Shown here piece by piece: positions 1 through 14,161 of a stretch of DNA of 64,000 bases. A model generated the notes under the pieces. It ran no database searches and was not told the origin of the DNA. It saw only the letters and a list, made by a program, of their open reading frames with translations. The translations under genes and the position numbers were made by a program. Each line of letters opens with the position of its first letter. The first letter of the stretch is position 1. This DNA is from Chrysomallon squamiferum (lineage: Eukaryota; Mollusca; Gastropoda; Neomphalida; Peltospiridae). Location: the NCBI GenBank assembly GCA_012295275.1, contig CM022673.1, positions 23,131,581 through 23,195,580 on the forward strand. Reading direction: 5' to 3'.

Positions 1-376
1 ATATATCAGAGTGACTGTAATAACCTAAATACATTCACTGTGTTTTTTTTGTTATTATTTGTAATACTCATTATCAGTGTTTTCTAGTAATAAAGTATAA
101 GAATAAACAAACCTGACGTACCTCTATGCCTGTATATTAACCTGACTTGTATGTTCAATCAAAAATACAAATGATTATTGAAGTCAACAGTATTTGTTTT
201 TGTGTCAGTGAAAAGTTACATATTAAAAAATTATCACTTCTGATAGGAAAACAGTGTGTTTTATCTAATGACTATAATTACGATAGAAATAATAAGTGTT
301 TGACACCCTGTATTCTGCAATACAATTATGCTAACATGTTCTTTCAGCAGATAAGGAATTAACAAACAATATATAT

Positions 377-378
<2 letters not shown>

Positions 379-423
<45 letters not shown>
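379..423. repeat. (GATA)n microsatellite
   Basis: About eleven perfect tetranucleotide units, preceded by a short AT run. It lies in the presumed MYO1D intron. Confidence 0.95.
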
Positions 424-426
<3 letters not shown>

Positions 427-810
427 CAAACAAGGAGTCTAAATGAAACAGTAATCTTCTTGAAGTTAAAACAATTTTTGTGTGTCTCTGTCTCGATGTT
501 ACTATAAAAACAATTTGTTTCAAGGCTAAGAACCATGTGTTCTGTGTTTATTCTCTACAGTGGAGAAGAATGTTAATAAATTCAGTGAAGCAGGTCAGTG
601 GATTAATAACATCTGGATTTAGTTTATTTAACCAGTGATTATTAAACACAACAGTCTCATCAGTAATACAGGATATAAAACATTATTTAGCTGATGATTA
701 TTAAGTATAAATATAATTTATTAAGTGACTATTAAAACATTTTAACCAGTCACAAATTTTTTAAAACATCTGATAATGTACAAAACAGTTAACCAATGAT
801 AATATTCAGC

Positions 811-856
811 TGTGTGTGTTGTGTGTGTGTGTGTGTGTGTGTGTGCACGCGTGTGC
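811..856. repeat. (GT)n microsatellite
   Basis: A GT dinucleotide run with one TT interruption near its left end, passing into a short CACGCG segment. The alternating purine-pyrimidine pattern could adopt Z-DNA. Confidence 0.9.
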
Positions 857-2678
857 TGTAGAGAGGAGACATAATGTCCAGCATCCAATACAATGACATT
901 CTCACACTTGATCCATGAAATCAATTTAATCTGTTTGAGTGGATGGTGCTACTGTACTAAGTAATTCTGCTCTGATTGTGTTTGTCATCGAGGCTCATGC
1001 ACAATTCACAGTTTATTCAGATATCACAAGTACATAACAGTAACAGCAGAATGTGATTAGTTTTTGTCCCATGTAGAATAGTTCTCCTGTGTACATTTGG
1101 GAAGTTTTGACTTCATGAAACATTCCTTTGGATGAATCATAATTTTTATGAGTTTGAACATACACTGTGCGCCAGTAATAAAAAGAAGAAGAATAACAAT
1201 GTCAATAAATTGATAACAGTAACATAATTTTAAGCACAGTAATAATAAGAATAAAATTCTAAATTAACAACACATGTGTATGTGCATATTATAATTATTT
1301 ATGCTGCTGTTTCATATCATTCTATATACAATTGTTATTATTTATGTAAGTTTTTTAAACAGTACTAACAATAAGACAATAAGATAATGTGCTTTGATAT
1401 TTTCTGTTTTAAAACATAAAATGTTCCTACAGCTATTTATAACTGAAACTAACCAGTTATTCTGTAACAAGAACAGAGCAGTTACCTTGATAACAAAAAA
1501 GTTAAAAGATTCTGATCGTGCCAAGTCTGATTTTCATGGCTAGTGTCTGTGATACATCAGGTCATACAGCAACACCTCACACCTAAAACACACAACATAT
1601 GACACAACAATGACATTTGTTAAAAGAAGAAACCCACTACCTATACTTCAAGAGCTTTTCTTACCAAGAATCACTATGTGATTGTTTAGATGTAAATTTC
1701 TGTGTAGTTTGTCATCAAATAAAATTGTTGTTATGTTAACTGTTGAGTGGTTTAGTCATTGAAACTGGCTGGCAGACTGTCAAACTGAGTACTTGATCAC
1801 TAAACTTTAATCTGAGACAAGCACAATTATCTCTCTCTCTCTCTCTCTCTTCTCTCTAAATAATGGTATGTTTCTTTTTTTTCTTAATTACTATATATCT
1901 TCCATTTCTTTATCATTGTTAATAATTTTGTCTTATTTTGTGATAAATGAAGAAGCATATAATTATTGACAAAATGTATAAAAGTATATAAATCACTACA
2001 CACAGCAATGGGTGGGAAGATTACAAACAGAAAATATGAGAACGTTCACAGTCATATATATATACAATATGTATAAAAGAAATTATAATAAATGTTTAAA
2101 TAATAATAAAATGTCTAAACATACTTTGCATAAATAAAGTTGTTTTAAACATCACATTTACAGTTTAATGGGAAAATGGTTGATTCAGAATTCAAGATAA
2201 GCATGCTGTTGTTACATTATTTGTATAATGTTGCTTGAACTTTCACAAGAGTGTGATACATCTGAAGGATTATTTATAGATTAGTTATGAAAAATACCTG
2301 TTGGGTAACATGTATTTAACGTAACAAAAGAATGAGGATAAAAAAAAAAAAGATGTTGAAAAATTACAGCACATTCACACATAATAGATGTAAAACTGCT
2401 GTTAGGAAAAAGACATGCTGGCTTTATCACGTTTTCATGTGTACCATTTCTTTTTCTTTCTTTTTTTTCATTTTTGTGTATTATTTGTTAGTCCTTTTTA
2501 TTTCTTAACAGATTATTATTTATCTTGTTCTTGATTAATACTTCTAGATAGATTTTAATCCAGTTTAAAAGGGTGTTTATATGTCATAAATAGCTTCACG
2601 TAAATAGGAAAGGACATAGCATGTGTCTTTGATACACCAGTCTTTGAACATAGGCTAGAATGTGAAAAAAATTCTCTC

Positions 2679-2723
2679 TTTTTTTTTTTTTTCTTTTCCT
2701 TTTTTTTTTTTTTTTTTTTTTTT
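2679..2723. repeat. Poly-T block
   Basis: Two long T runs separated by a short CTTTTCC break, in the presumed MYO1D intron. The apparent Lys-rich reading frame on the minus strand is an artefact of this homopolymer. Confidence 0.9.
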
Positions 2724-4217
2724 AACAATTTGATAGTATGTTTTACACCACTTTGTTGACATCCTATAATAGAGAATTGTTAAATAACTCACATTATCAC
2801 TAAGTACTTGTTTAAGCTTTTCAGCAGTGTTTTCAAACATTTCATAACTCACAGTTAAAGCCATCTCTCGCTGGCATCTGTATACATGGCAGTTTTGTGA
2901 CAAATTTTGTACTTAGGAATGCATGTACCAAGGACCGAGACTGGAAGCATATTAATATTTATTTATACACTGACTATATCAGGCCCTGTTGTTGTTAACT
3001 TTATTTTTAACATTCAGCGTATTTTGTTCAAAATGTTATAATGTTTATTTTAATATTATTATTATTCTTTACTTTGTTATTTATTTTTTAATCATTTTTC
3101 TTCTTTTTTTTTCTTTTTATTTACTTACTTACTTACTTACTTAGTTAATTAGTTAATTTGTTTTAAAAACCATCTGTAAATGCTATTATTCATAAAATCG
3201 ACATATGCCTACACAAATATAATTTTGTTTATAGTTTAATAATAAGTTTCAGGAAATAACATGATGTATCAAGGAACATCTCTTGAGAAACTTGTTTGGA
3301 CACACTAATGATTTTTATTTTCTGCTTCAGTGTAGGTAATATAGATCATATTAATTTAAACTTTACATGTTACAGTTTTCTATATCATCATTATAAAAAA
3401 TACAATGATAGGTCATAAGATAATATTGCATTTACATGCACATATATCAGTATAGTTTGTGTTGACTTAGTTAAACAAAAGCTTACTACACTGATACAGC
3501 TTGTGTTACTTTAAATGATATACTATAATGCTTTCCGTGACATCTACATGTAAAATACAGCCATTATCATACACATGAAGCAAGTCTGAATTGACCTATA
3601 TAAACAAAGCAGAAATCACCTACAGGAATTTCATTGTCTTGTCACAGTTAAATAACCTTTATCCTGCAACCTTTTTTTATTATTTACTTTAAAAAAAAAA
3701 AAAATACACATTCCTGACATCTGTACAGTTTATGTACTAAATAATGTTTGGGAACTCAAGTTGTAGCTAATGATTATCCTAAGAGAGGGAAATAGGACTG
3801 TCACAGGGGTCAAAAAGGCAGTAAAATGATTGGCAAAAGGGGGGAAAATAACAGAGAGAAAGGAAATGCTTATTTTATATATAAATTTTTTTTTTAAATT
3901 GATTTTCCTTTTAAGATACATTTTTTCTTGATAAGAATTATTTTAAGCACATAAACTTAATTTTCAAACAAGTTTTTTATAATAATTAAAACTGAATGTA
4001 TATTAAGTACCTCTATGAAGGTTGTTTCTCTATTCCGAATCACATTCAATTTCTGTAATAAGTGAAAATATTTGTAAAAATTATAATTGTCTGTTTAAAC
4101 ATTTGATGTCAGTCTAACTGACGTTTTATGTAGACTATTTTAATTTTACATTCATCACTCAGTTCAATGTCTGAAAATTATTAATTTGTGTTTTCTTATT
4201 TTTTTTCTTGTTTACAG

Positions 4218-4860
4218 GTGAGAGTGGTTCAGGTAAAACAGAAGCATCTAAGATTATCATGCGATATATCGCAGCTGTAACCAACATCTCTGGTCAGAAA
4301 GAAATTGAAAGGTAAATGCTTTCTTTTGTCATCGATGTTACTTATAAATATTTGTTGTGTCCTTCTGACCAGTTATGATCAGTCCTAGATATTTTCATAT
4401 TCTAAACCATTCTCAAAGCCTGGTTTGTTAAATGCTATGGTCTGTATTTTCCTCATCAACAGCACTGATATATAAAAGATGCTAATGAATAAGATGCTAC
4501 AAATAGTTCTCTTTTTATAAATCTTGATATATAAAATGTAATTTGTTTTGTTACTATTATTAGTTTTATATAGCTGCAAAAAAATAAAAATAGAATATAA
4601 TCTTCAAACATGACCTTGATAGCATGTTTTATTTACAAAACAGTTTATTTGTGGAATGAGGAAAAGCTTGTATTATGCACAGTTACAGACTCCTCACTGT
4701 TGTAGTTATTATTATTATTATTATTTTTTTTTTTTTTTAAATTTTCTTTTCCTGGATTTTGTTGTTGTTTTTGTTTTTAATTTTAATGTTGGGTTTTCCT
4801 CAGTTTAATTTTTTTGTTTGTTTGTTTGTTTGTTTGTTTTGTTTATTTATTATAAAGAAC

Positions 4861-4900
<40 letters not shown>

Positions 4901-6222
4901 ATTCAAATTACTTTGTCTTGTTTTCCTTCCACATAAACTCAGTAGAGTATATATCTCATTTTTATTATTACTGTACAAGTAAATTATAATATTGTTCACA
5001 GAAATAGTTACTGTTTATCCCAATCAATCTGACCATTCATCATTGTTGTAGAAATATTAATGTGTTTGCATTTGGGACTCTGACATCAAGGCTGCCTAAG
5101 TTTTAATTTGCATTACATAGTGTATGATATTTCCCAAAGGATTCTAATAATGATGGTCAGTTTTTTCAAAAAGACAATTATTTGTTGCACATTTTTCTCT
5201 CTATCTTTCTTTTTTCCCCTTTAATTTTTTAAATAAACATTCTGAGCACTGTAAAATATTTTCTTCACACTATTTTTAAAAAGACAGTATAAATATTTAA
5301 AAACTTGTTTTTGATAATTTCAGAGTTAAAGATATTCTGATAAAATCCAACAACATTCTGGAAGCATTTGGCAATGCCAAAACAAACAGAAATGACAATT
5401 CCAGTCGCTTTGGAAAATACATGGATGTCAACTTTGACTTCAAAGGAGATCCTATTGGAGGTCACATTAACAACTACCTGTTGGAAAAGGTATTGGGAAT
5501 AATAATAATTTCAAAAAGAACAGTTAAATTAAAAACTACTGCAGATTACAGGTATTAAAGGTAAACTTGTTTACTAAACATTACAGAACATTTATGTTAT
5601 CTATAATCAACATATTCTTTCTCATTTTATAAAATTAAACTTTAAAGCATTTGTAATTATCAACATTTCTCTTATAATAATTAAAAATAAAACAAGTAAT
5701 TTGTACAAAATTAACTCTTTACTATTCCTTTACATTTAAAAAAACTACATATTTCTTAATTACTTAAATACAATCAAATCTGATTTGTGTGTGTGTGTAC
5801 ACTATAGTATATGCGAGCAAATATAAAAAAGAAAAATTAAATTTATATAATAAAGGTAAAAATGCTGATATGTTTGTTTAGTTTAACTGTTATATTTTTA
5901 TGTTTCCTGTTGTAGAGTCGAGTTGTTCATCAGCAAGAAGGAGAAAGAAATTTTCATTCCTTCTATCAAGTAAGTTCAGTAATGTTATAATAACGTCAGC
6001 CTAATAATATTTTTGATTATCAGTGAACAAATAGTTGTCTGTAAATTACAGTGCCTGTTTGTATAAAATATATTAGTGTTTAATGGGACTTTTCAGTATA
6101 TATTTTAATAATTTCAGAAATTATAATTATTCCTTTCAGTTTATAAAAATTATTTTAGTCATCAGTAATGCAGTAATACCCAGCTTTTGGCTATGTATCT
6201 AAACATCTTATGAAAAAAAGGA

Positions 6223-6267
<45 letters not shown>

Positions 6268-9200
6268 TAAAATGACTATTTCATTAATATTTTGTGTTCT
6301 ATTCTTCCATTTGTATATATATATATATATATATCATTGTTCTCTCTTTTTCTGTTTTTCTTCAAAAAAGCTGCTCTCTGGAGCTCAGGATTCACAGCTA
6401 AGCAAGTTGAAGCTGTCCCGTGACCCTTCAAAATATTACTACATCCGACAGGGTGGCAGTGCACAGGTATGACATAAACTCAAAACAAAGGCCTTTAAAA
6501 AAGTAAATAAATTAAATTAATTAATTAAATAAAAATAAAAAAAAAAAAAAATTTAAGCTTGTCAAGACATAATGTTTAAACTAAATGAAATTAAACACAA
6601 TTTTATTTTATTATTCCAAAATTTCAAAAACGTCTTACGTAATGAACTGTTAAAAAAATATTATCTGCTAATATGTTTCTTTATTTTACTGAAACCAGCA
6701 TCTAATTTATTTATTTGTTTCAGGTCGACTCTATTAATGATAAACATGACTTCAGAAATGTGATGGATGCCATGAAAGCAACAGGTTTTTCTTTCAAACA
6801 TGTGGAGACATTATGGAGAATTGTGTCTGCTGTGATTCATTTGGTACATACTCATTGAACAGACAAATTACTCCTAAACAAAACTTACACTCCCTGTAAA
6901 CATTACAAGTTTTATATAATTTACTTAGTTATATGCTTTATTAATTAATGGCTTAAAAAGATATGAAAATGGTTTCAGTTACAACAGAATTGCGTAACTG
7001 TCAGTATTATTTAAAAAAATAACAGATGTTTATACATGTGTTCACTCACTCATGCATGCATGCACACACGCACGCACACATACAGACACACATGCACTGA
7101 CATACCCTATTATACATACAGATACAAATGTATTAATTAATATTTTAATTGTGTAACATTTCCAGGGTAATTTAGAATACCAATCGGATGAAGATCTTGC
7201 AGTGATTCCCAGTAAGTCAGCTATTCAGGACATTGCAGAGTTGCTATCAGTTGATCCCTCCACACTGGAGAAGACGTTGTTACATCGTGTCATTGCTGCT
7301 GGAGGCAACGTTGTTGAGAAAGGTCTCAATAAGACTGATGCTCTGTATGCTAGAGATGCCTTTGCTAAGGTGCTAACAATGACAGATATTAATGTAGTAA
7401 CATAATATGTATTGTTGTTGTATTAACACTGAAAATAATAAATTTAAGATTTGTGGTAATAGTAATCAGGATAATAATAATAGTAAAATTATATAAAATA
7501 ACCTTCATGATAATTAATAATATATGAAGGACTGATAAAAATAATAAACTTTATGGAATATTGTTAATTTATCCCTTTGTATTATTAGTCATTTCTGCAA
7601 TACATTATTAAAGTTTATTAGAATAACAGCACTTTCAAGCAGCATTTAAAATTGAAATAATGGTTTAATTTGAAACATGCATTAGTCAAATATATTTTTA
7701 AATGATTTTAATGTCCCTTTTTACTGGTAATTCTCACAGGAAAAATCTACATCAATGCTCAACTTTTATTACCTGTTTTTATTATTCAAAATTTTTGGAA
7801 AGCTTAAAATGTATAGTTCTCAATACAGTATAATTGTTTAATAATAACAAGTAGTGCATTATTATTTTGTTTTTGCTTGGTGCTAAAGAATGCTGTCACT
7901 TAAGTATTTGTATTAATATTAAAAGTTTATGAAAATAAAAATGGACTATGTTTTTCTAGGCAATCTATGACAGAATGTTTACGTGGATTGTTTCACGGAT
8001 CAACGAAGCCATTGACCCAAAACTCAGTGGACACTTGGTGGGCAAGAATACTGTCATTGGGGTCCTAGATATCTATGGGTTTGAGATTTTTCAAAATAAC
8101 AGGTAAATAAATGTATCTGATGGTGAATTTTTAATTTTATTTTTATTTATTTTTTAATCATGAATGATCAGTATTTGATATTATTTACATCTTGATAATT
8201 TGTTTCTATCTTCAAAATGTATAGATAAAACATTTATATGTTACTGAATAGTATAATTCAGTTGTTGACAGATATTTGTTTATACTTGGCGTTTTTGTTT
8301 CATCTTTATAAAAAAAAAAAAAAAAAACATTATGTTGTTTGAAAAACCCAGAATAGTTTGAACTAATGATAATAACTAACATGTTTCAGCTTAAAAGAAA
8401 CAAATTGAAATTTGTTCACTTTTGGAGGATATTTTTGGATATTTTCAGCAAAAAATCTGTATTGTATCAAAAGCAATATTTAAACAATGTTGTTTGCTGT
8501 TTACACATGGTAAAAAACAAAGATACAGAATGACTATATGAGGCTAACCAGACATTACAGTTCTCTTAATTTTAAGTAACATGCATTATAAGAAGTATAT
8601 TCAACATATATATTGTTTCTACAGTTTTGAACAGTTCTGCATTAACTACTGCAATGAGAAACTACAGCAGCTATTTATAGAGTTGGTGCTGAAGCAAGAA
8701 CAAGAAGAATACATGAAAGAAGGCATTGAATGGCAACATGTAAGTTGTGTGCTTAATTGCAGAAAATATCAGTCAAGTTATAATATGGTGTTTGTTTGTT
8801 ACAACCAAGATATTTCTATAATTAATTATGTTTTATTTTAGTAATGGCTGACAATGTTTGAAAGGATAACATGAGCAAATACTGATTTTAATTACTCAGT
8901 TACAATATTTTAATGTTTTAATAGATTAACTTGGACTTCAGTGATATGTGGTGGTTTTTCAGGTGGATTATTTCAACAACAAAGTGATCTGTGATTTGGT
9001 TGAGCAGCCTCATCAAGGAATACTGGCCATACTTGACGAAGCCTGTCTTAATGTGGGCAAGGTCACAGATGCTGTAAGTACATCTTATTTTGTTTTCTAA
9101 ACATTCAGAATTGATTAGTGAAATATGTCCATTTTCAAACTAATCTTTAACTAGGCAAACACTTTGGTTTCTGAATTGTGTTTTGCAGACAGATAGGTGA

Positions 9201-12200
9201 ACATAAATTTTCTGTTGATGTAAGCATATTTTTTTGATAAATTTTATTATCTTTCACTAAAAAAGGAAAATACACTTTCATATGTATAAACTTTATTTTT
9301 ATATCTCTTTTAATGGATCTAGAGGTATTTATTTACTGTATTACACCAGATGTTCAAATGATATATTTACAAATCTATTAAAATAGCATAACTCTTATAC
9401 CATAATTTATCTTGTAATAGAAATTTGAAATTCAAAGCATTTACTATGAAAATTCTTATTTTGTTTATTAGATGTTCTTACAAGCAATGGCACAGAAACT
9501 GAGCAGGAATAACAGGTTCACATGCAGATCAGTAAGTATTTATTAAATAAATGTTTATGTTGCACTAAAATAATAACCTGCAAGTCTGTGGAAGAGAAAT
9601 TTCTGAAGAAATGCTGGATCAGTTCTTTTCAGTAACCCATTCAAACTAGTTCACACTGTTGAATGCCTTGGAAGGTGCATGAACAGATCTTTTCTGTTAA
9701 CTGGAAAAAGTAGCTCTTTATGAGCCAGTTTCTGGTTTCATCTCTTATTGTTGTTATCCTTAGTTGTTTTTTTTCTTCTCTCTCACTCTTTTTTTTTTTT
9801 TTTTTAATGATCATGTATAAAGTTACAACTTTTTCTGGTCTCTGAAATTCATTCCAAAAACTAAATTAATGAAACATGTCTAAAGTACTGTTGTTTTACT
9901 AATTTAAAAAACATTTGATTTGTGACTATTTCAGCTGAACCCATCTGACAAGACGCTGGAATATGACAGTGATTTCCGTATCCGCCACTATGCTGGTGAT
10001 GTCATCTACTCTGTTGTTTCGTTCATCGACAAAAACAAAGATTCCTTGTTTCAGGACTTCAAACGTCTTCTGTACAACAGGTGACTTAAGAATATCATGT
10101 TTTTGTTCATTATTTTATTATTATTATCAAAGTATTTTTTTCAGTTTTTTTCTGTTTATTTGAAAAGGAAATGTTAAATTCAAATATTCTGTAATGATTT
10201 GAAAGTAAAAATGTTCACTGATTAATATAAATTACATTTACGAAGAATAAAATGCTTCTGTGTAGAAATGTTATAAAATATTTTGACTCTTAGTCTTTGT
10301 TTTTTAGGTCTAGATATTATAAGTACAAGAGTTGAATAAAATACTGACAAGATAAATGTTGAGACAGGCAGATGCCTTTATTTTATGTTACCACTTAATA
10401 CAAAGAAAATAAGTGCTACATAATTACAACAAACCAGCAAATTATTTTCTTTTTAAATTTGTTTACCTTTAATACTTTATCATAATTAACAGCTGCTATC
10501 AATATTACCAACTTTTTTTTTCTTTTTTTTCCTACTACTTTGTCTGATTAAGTACCAAAATAAATGTAAATGGCAGGCTCTGTGAATCCTTAAAAGCAAA
10601 TACTTCAATGTTAATAAAATGTATATAGGTTTTGATTTGAACTAATACTTGTAATAGAGACATGGTTTAAATAACCCTTTTCATGTGAAGTATATCAGTG
10701 TCACAAGAACACTGAAATGTGCAGGTATTTTAAAGCAAGTGTCTATGTATGTTTAAAATCTGCTTTTTATTTTAGTTCTGATGAATTACTAAAGACAATG
10801 TGGCCTGAAGGAAAACAACATGTCACAGAGGTAGGTCAAACAATACTTGCACTTTTACAACGTAAATAATTTCTCTTTTAATTCTGAAATCTGTTGTGAT
10901 TTATGTTTATTGATTTTTGTGTTCCAAATCTAATGTTTTAATTGACCAATTATGGAAAGTTAGTATCCAAAGCATTTTGTGTGGGAATAGTAAAGTTATG
11001 TTTCCTATTCTTTGTTTGTTAAAACACATTGAAATAAAAATAAACTTGAATATATCCCATCATGAAAATAAAAGCAAGATATGTTATTATGTTATATATT
11101 CTAATAATATGTACTGAAATGTATTTATTCTGATTGTTTTTCAAACAGACCACAAAGAGACCTATTACTGCTGGTACCGCTTTCAAAAACTCCATTGTAG
11201 CTCTTGTGAAAAACCTAGCATCCAAGGTAATAATAAATGTCGGCTAATAATTATTGTTAATATAGTTTAAAGGTAGTTTCTAAATGAAATTTATTACATA
11301 TAATAGCCTGAAATTAATTTTGTTATGGCAATAAATCAAAAATATTGAGAGAAATACAACATTCTGTGGTACTGAAATAATCAGGTTCAGAATGTAACAG
11401 TAATTAGATAGTGTATATATTACTGTTTCTATTTATTAGATTGAAAACAGTTTCATGTAAGCCTGTATGTAACCCTGTTTAACTTTGAAAGTGTTTTCTT
11501 GTTTTGCTTGATATTTAACACATTGACCTTTCTAAATATTAATATTGCCAAAATGTTCCTGGTATGAATTTTCCTAAATGATACAGTTATTGATATTTTG
11601 ACATTATTCTCATTCTTCTTCTTCTTCTTGTTATAAATATGATTTGGGTTTTTTGTTTTTTGTTTTTTGTATGTCTCTGATTTTTTTGGGGTGTGGGGGA
11701 GTTGGTATTTCATTATCAAGAGCCATGTTTATCCAAATAAACTAAATAATGTTTTCACACTGTGTTTGTATTTCAGGAGCCTCATTATGTGAGATGCATT
11801 AAACCTAATGAAATCAAATCTCCAACTGTGTTTGACACGGAGCGAGTGAGACATCAGGTGATGTACCTCGGACTGCTGGAGAATGTCAGAGTAAGACGTG
11901 CTGGCTTTGCTTACAGGATGGGATACAGCAGATTTCTACAAAGGTACAAATGCATCACTAAAGAGACATGGCCTAACTTTCGAGGTTCCGATTTTGATGG
12001 TGTCAAGTGTATAATTAACACAAAAGGTTTCCAGGATGATGTCAAATATGGCCGCTCTAAAGTCTTCATCCGGTCACCACAAACACTGTTTTCTCTGGAA
12101 GAAGCTCGAGATGCTGTTATACCAAATATTGTCGTGTTTCTACAGAGGGTACATTTATTGATTTTTATACTATTTTTAAGCTGACTGTTTATAAACAGCA

Positions 12201-14125
12201 TCTTTATATTGATAAAGTTTCTATAATGTATATATTTGGTAATAAGAAAAAACAGTTTAAATGTAAATCACTTTTAATAGTATTTGTGGTCACATGAACA
12301 AATAAAGGTACTTTACATTTGTTTAGCTGTGAAGAACAAACCAATGGAAGGATTCAAAATTTATTTATGTCCGTGTTCTCACTGTCTGTGATGCCTGAAT
12401 GAATACCTCTTTTTGGAAGTAATCAAACAATATTTTGACTACTGATAAGGTGCATTATGTTTTACAAGTATGTTTAAATAAAAATGTTCCTTTTATTTAC
12501 AGTTATCTATTCACTGAGATGAGGATTATTAATATTTATCGTTTATATATCACTTTAACCGAATTTTAAATTCTGAATTATATTGAGTTGTCTGTAAACA
12601 ATAGATTTATTTTTGCATGTTAGATGTTTTGAATATTTACAGATGACTAGAGGTGGACTTGCCAGACGAAGGGTTAAAATGATGCGTGCAATGTATTTCA
12701 TAATGGATCACTATCGCAAATACAAACTCAGAATGTACATCCTGAAACTGGTTGACCTATTCAAGTATGTAAAATATAGTAATAACTACCTTTAGCACTT
12801 TGTTTCCTAAACATTTTTAATTTTTTAATTATATTCTTTTTCTTTTATTTATTTGTATGTTGTTGTTGTTGCTGCTAATTCTTGTGTAGAAACCTTCTGT
12901 TACATTTAAACATTTTGTGTGTCTAATACATGAAAATACATGCGTTAAATATATTCTGTTCATTAATAAATAGGCCACTGTTTTTTCTATTTTTTGATAT
13001 TATTTAAATTATTCCATTTCTGTTTCTCAGTTAATTATAAATTTTTAGAATAAATACACACTTCATTAGTCGGTGGAATTTAACATTGTTTTTCCATAAA
13101 TATTCTTCATGGATCAGACTACTTCATACTTTCATCTTTGCTAAATAAACATAGTGAAATAAATATATATTGAAAGCCTAAGTATTTGCCATAATTATTT
13201 TATTAATTGTTTTTCTTGTTTCCTTTTTCATTTCTTTTTTTTTTTTTTTTTTTTTTTGGTTTTTGTTTAGTTTTCATTCTGGTTTTGTTTTGATTTGTTT
13301 TTTGTTTGTGGGTTTTTTTATTTTTTTTTTTTACATACTTTCAATTTAATAACTAATTATATTTTTTAGAGTATTTTCATTATCAGTAGCATTCTGATGT
13401 AATGTTGTTTGTTTTAGAAATGTGAAGAGAATGCCAGACTATGGGAAGAACATCAGATGGCCAGCACCTCCACACAACCTTCAGGGTATGGTGGCCTTGT
13501 TGAAACGTGTTCATGCCAGGTTTGTATAGATTTCAGTTCAGGAACGTTATTCCTTGATGCTAAAATTAGTTTTCTATAACTGAATTAGTTAATAACAAAT
13601 CATAGCCAATGCAGAACAATTGTGCATGTTATCAGCACAGATATTATTTTATGAATTATACAGTGAAGAAAAGATTTCTTATTGATGTCAATTTTCAAAA
13701 TAACATTTGCGCTTTCCTAATATTGTTGATGTTCAATGCAGAATAATCCATTTAACTACACAATCTGGTATATAATTTTACTTTAAAATAATTATGATTT
13801 TGTTGTTTTGTTTTCTAGATGGAGAGGAAATATGATTCTAAGAAAGATTCCAGTCAAAGAACGACCGATGCTAAGGTTGAAGGTTGCAGCAGCTGATGCC
13901 TTTAAAGGTCGGAGAATAGACTGGGGAGTCAAGCGGAAATGGCTTGGTAATTACCTTACAATGGTGAGTTGTTAACAAGTCTCTTGTTTTTACACCACTG
14001 AGAAAAACATTTATCATGAGAAACTAATATAAATGCAGAAATATGTATATTTATATTATATTTATTATTACTATTGTTATATAATTTCTTCTTTTTAAAA
14101 AAATATTTTCATGTTATAATTGATG

Positions 14126-14161
<36 letters not shown>

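Larger units (their letters stand above)
1..4217. other. Non-coding stretch upstream of the first visible MYO1D exon
   Basis: No exon is recognisable here on either strand. The expected preceding MYO1D exon, which should encode the segment just before the P-loop, was looked for and not found, so this is probably one MYO1D intron whose 5' exon lies left of the window. It holds a GATA tract (379-423), a GT tract (811-856), a short CT run (1831-1857), a poly-T block (2679-2723) and a short TTAC run near 3120-3142. Short open frames here are low-complexity or lack an ATG. Confidence 0.6.
4218..12148 (+). other. MYO1D: MYO1D motor-domain exons (14 exons)
   Basis: Coding exons: 4218-4311 (P-loop), 5324-5489 (switch I), 5916-5969, 6371-6466, 6724-6843, 7166-7369, 7960-8102 (switch II), 8625-8739, 8963-9073, 9472-9531, 9935-10080, 10776-10830, 11149-11226 and 11777-12148 (actin-binding region and converter). 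All introns begin GT and end AG, and reading phase is kept across every junction. The first exon starts in the middle of the first Gly codon of GESGSGKT, so its partner exon must supply one G. Confidence 0.92.

Noticed and set aside
9590-9760. Higher-complexity insert in a MYO1D intron
   Set aside because: Looks less AT-rich than its neighbours but has no terminal repeats, poly-A tail or coding resemblance, so I cannot call it an element.
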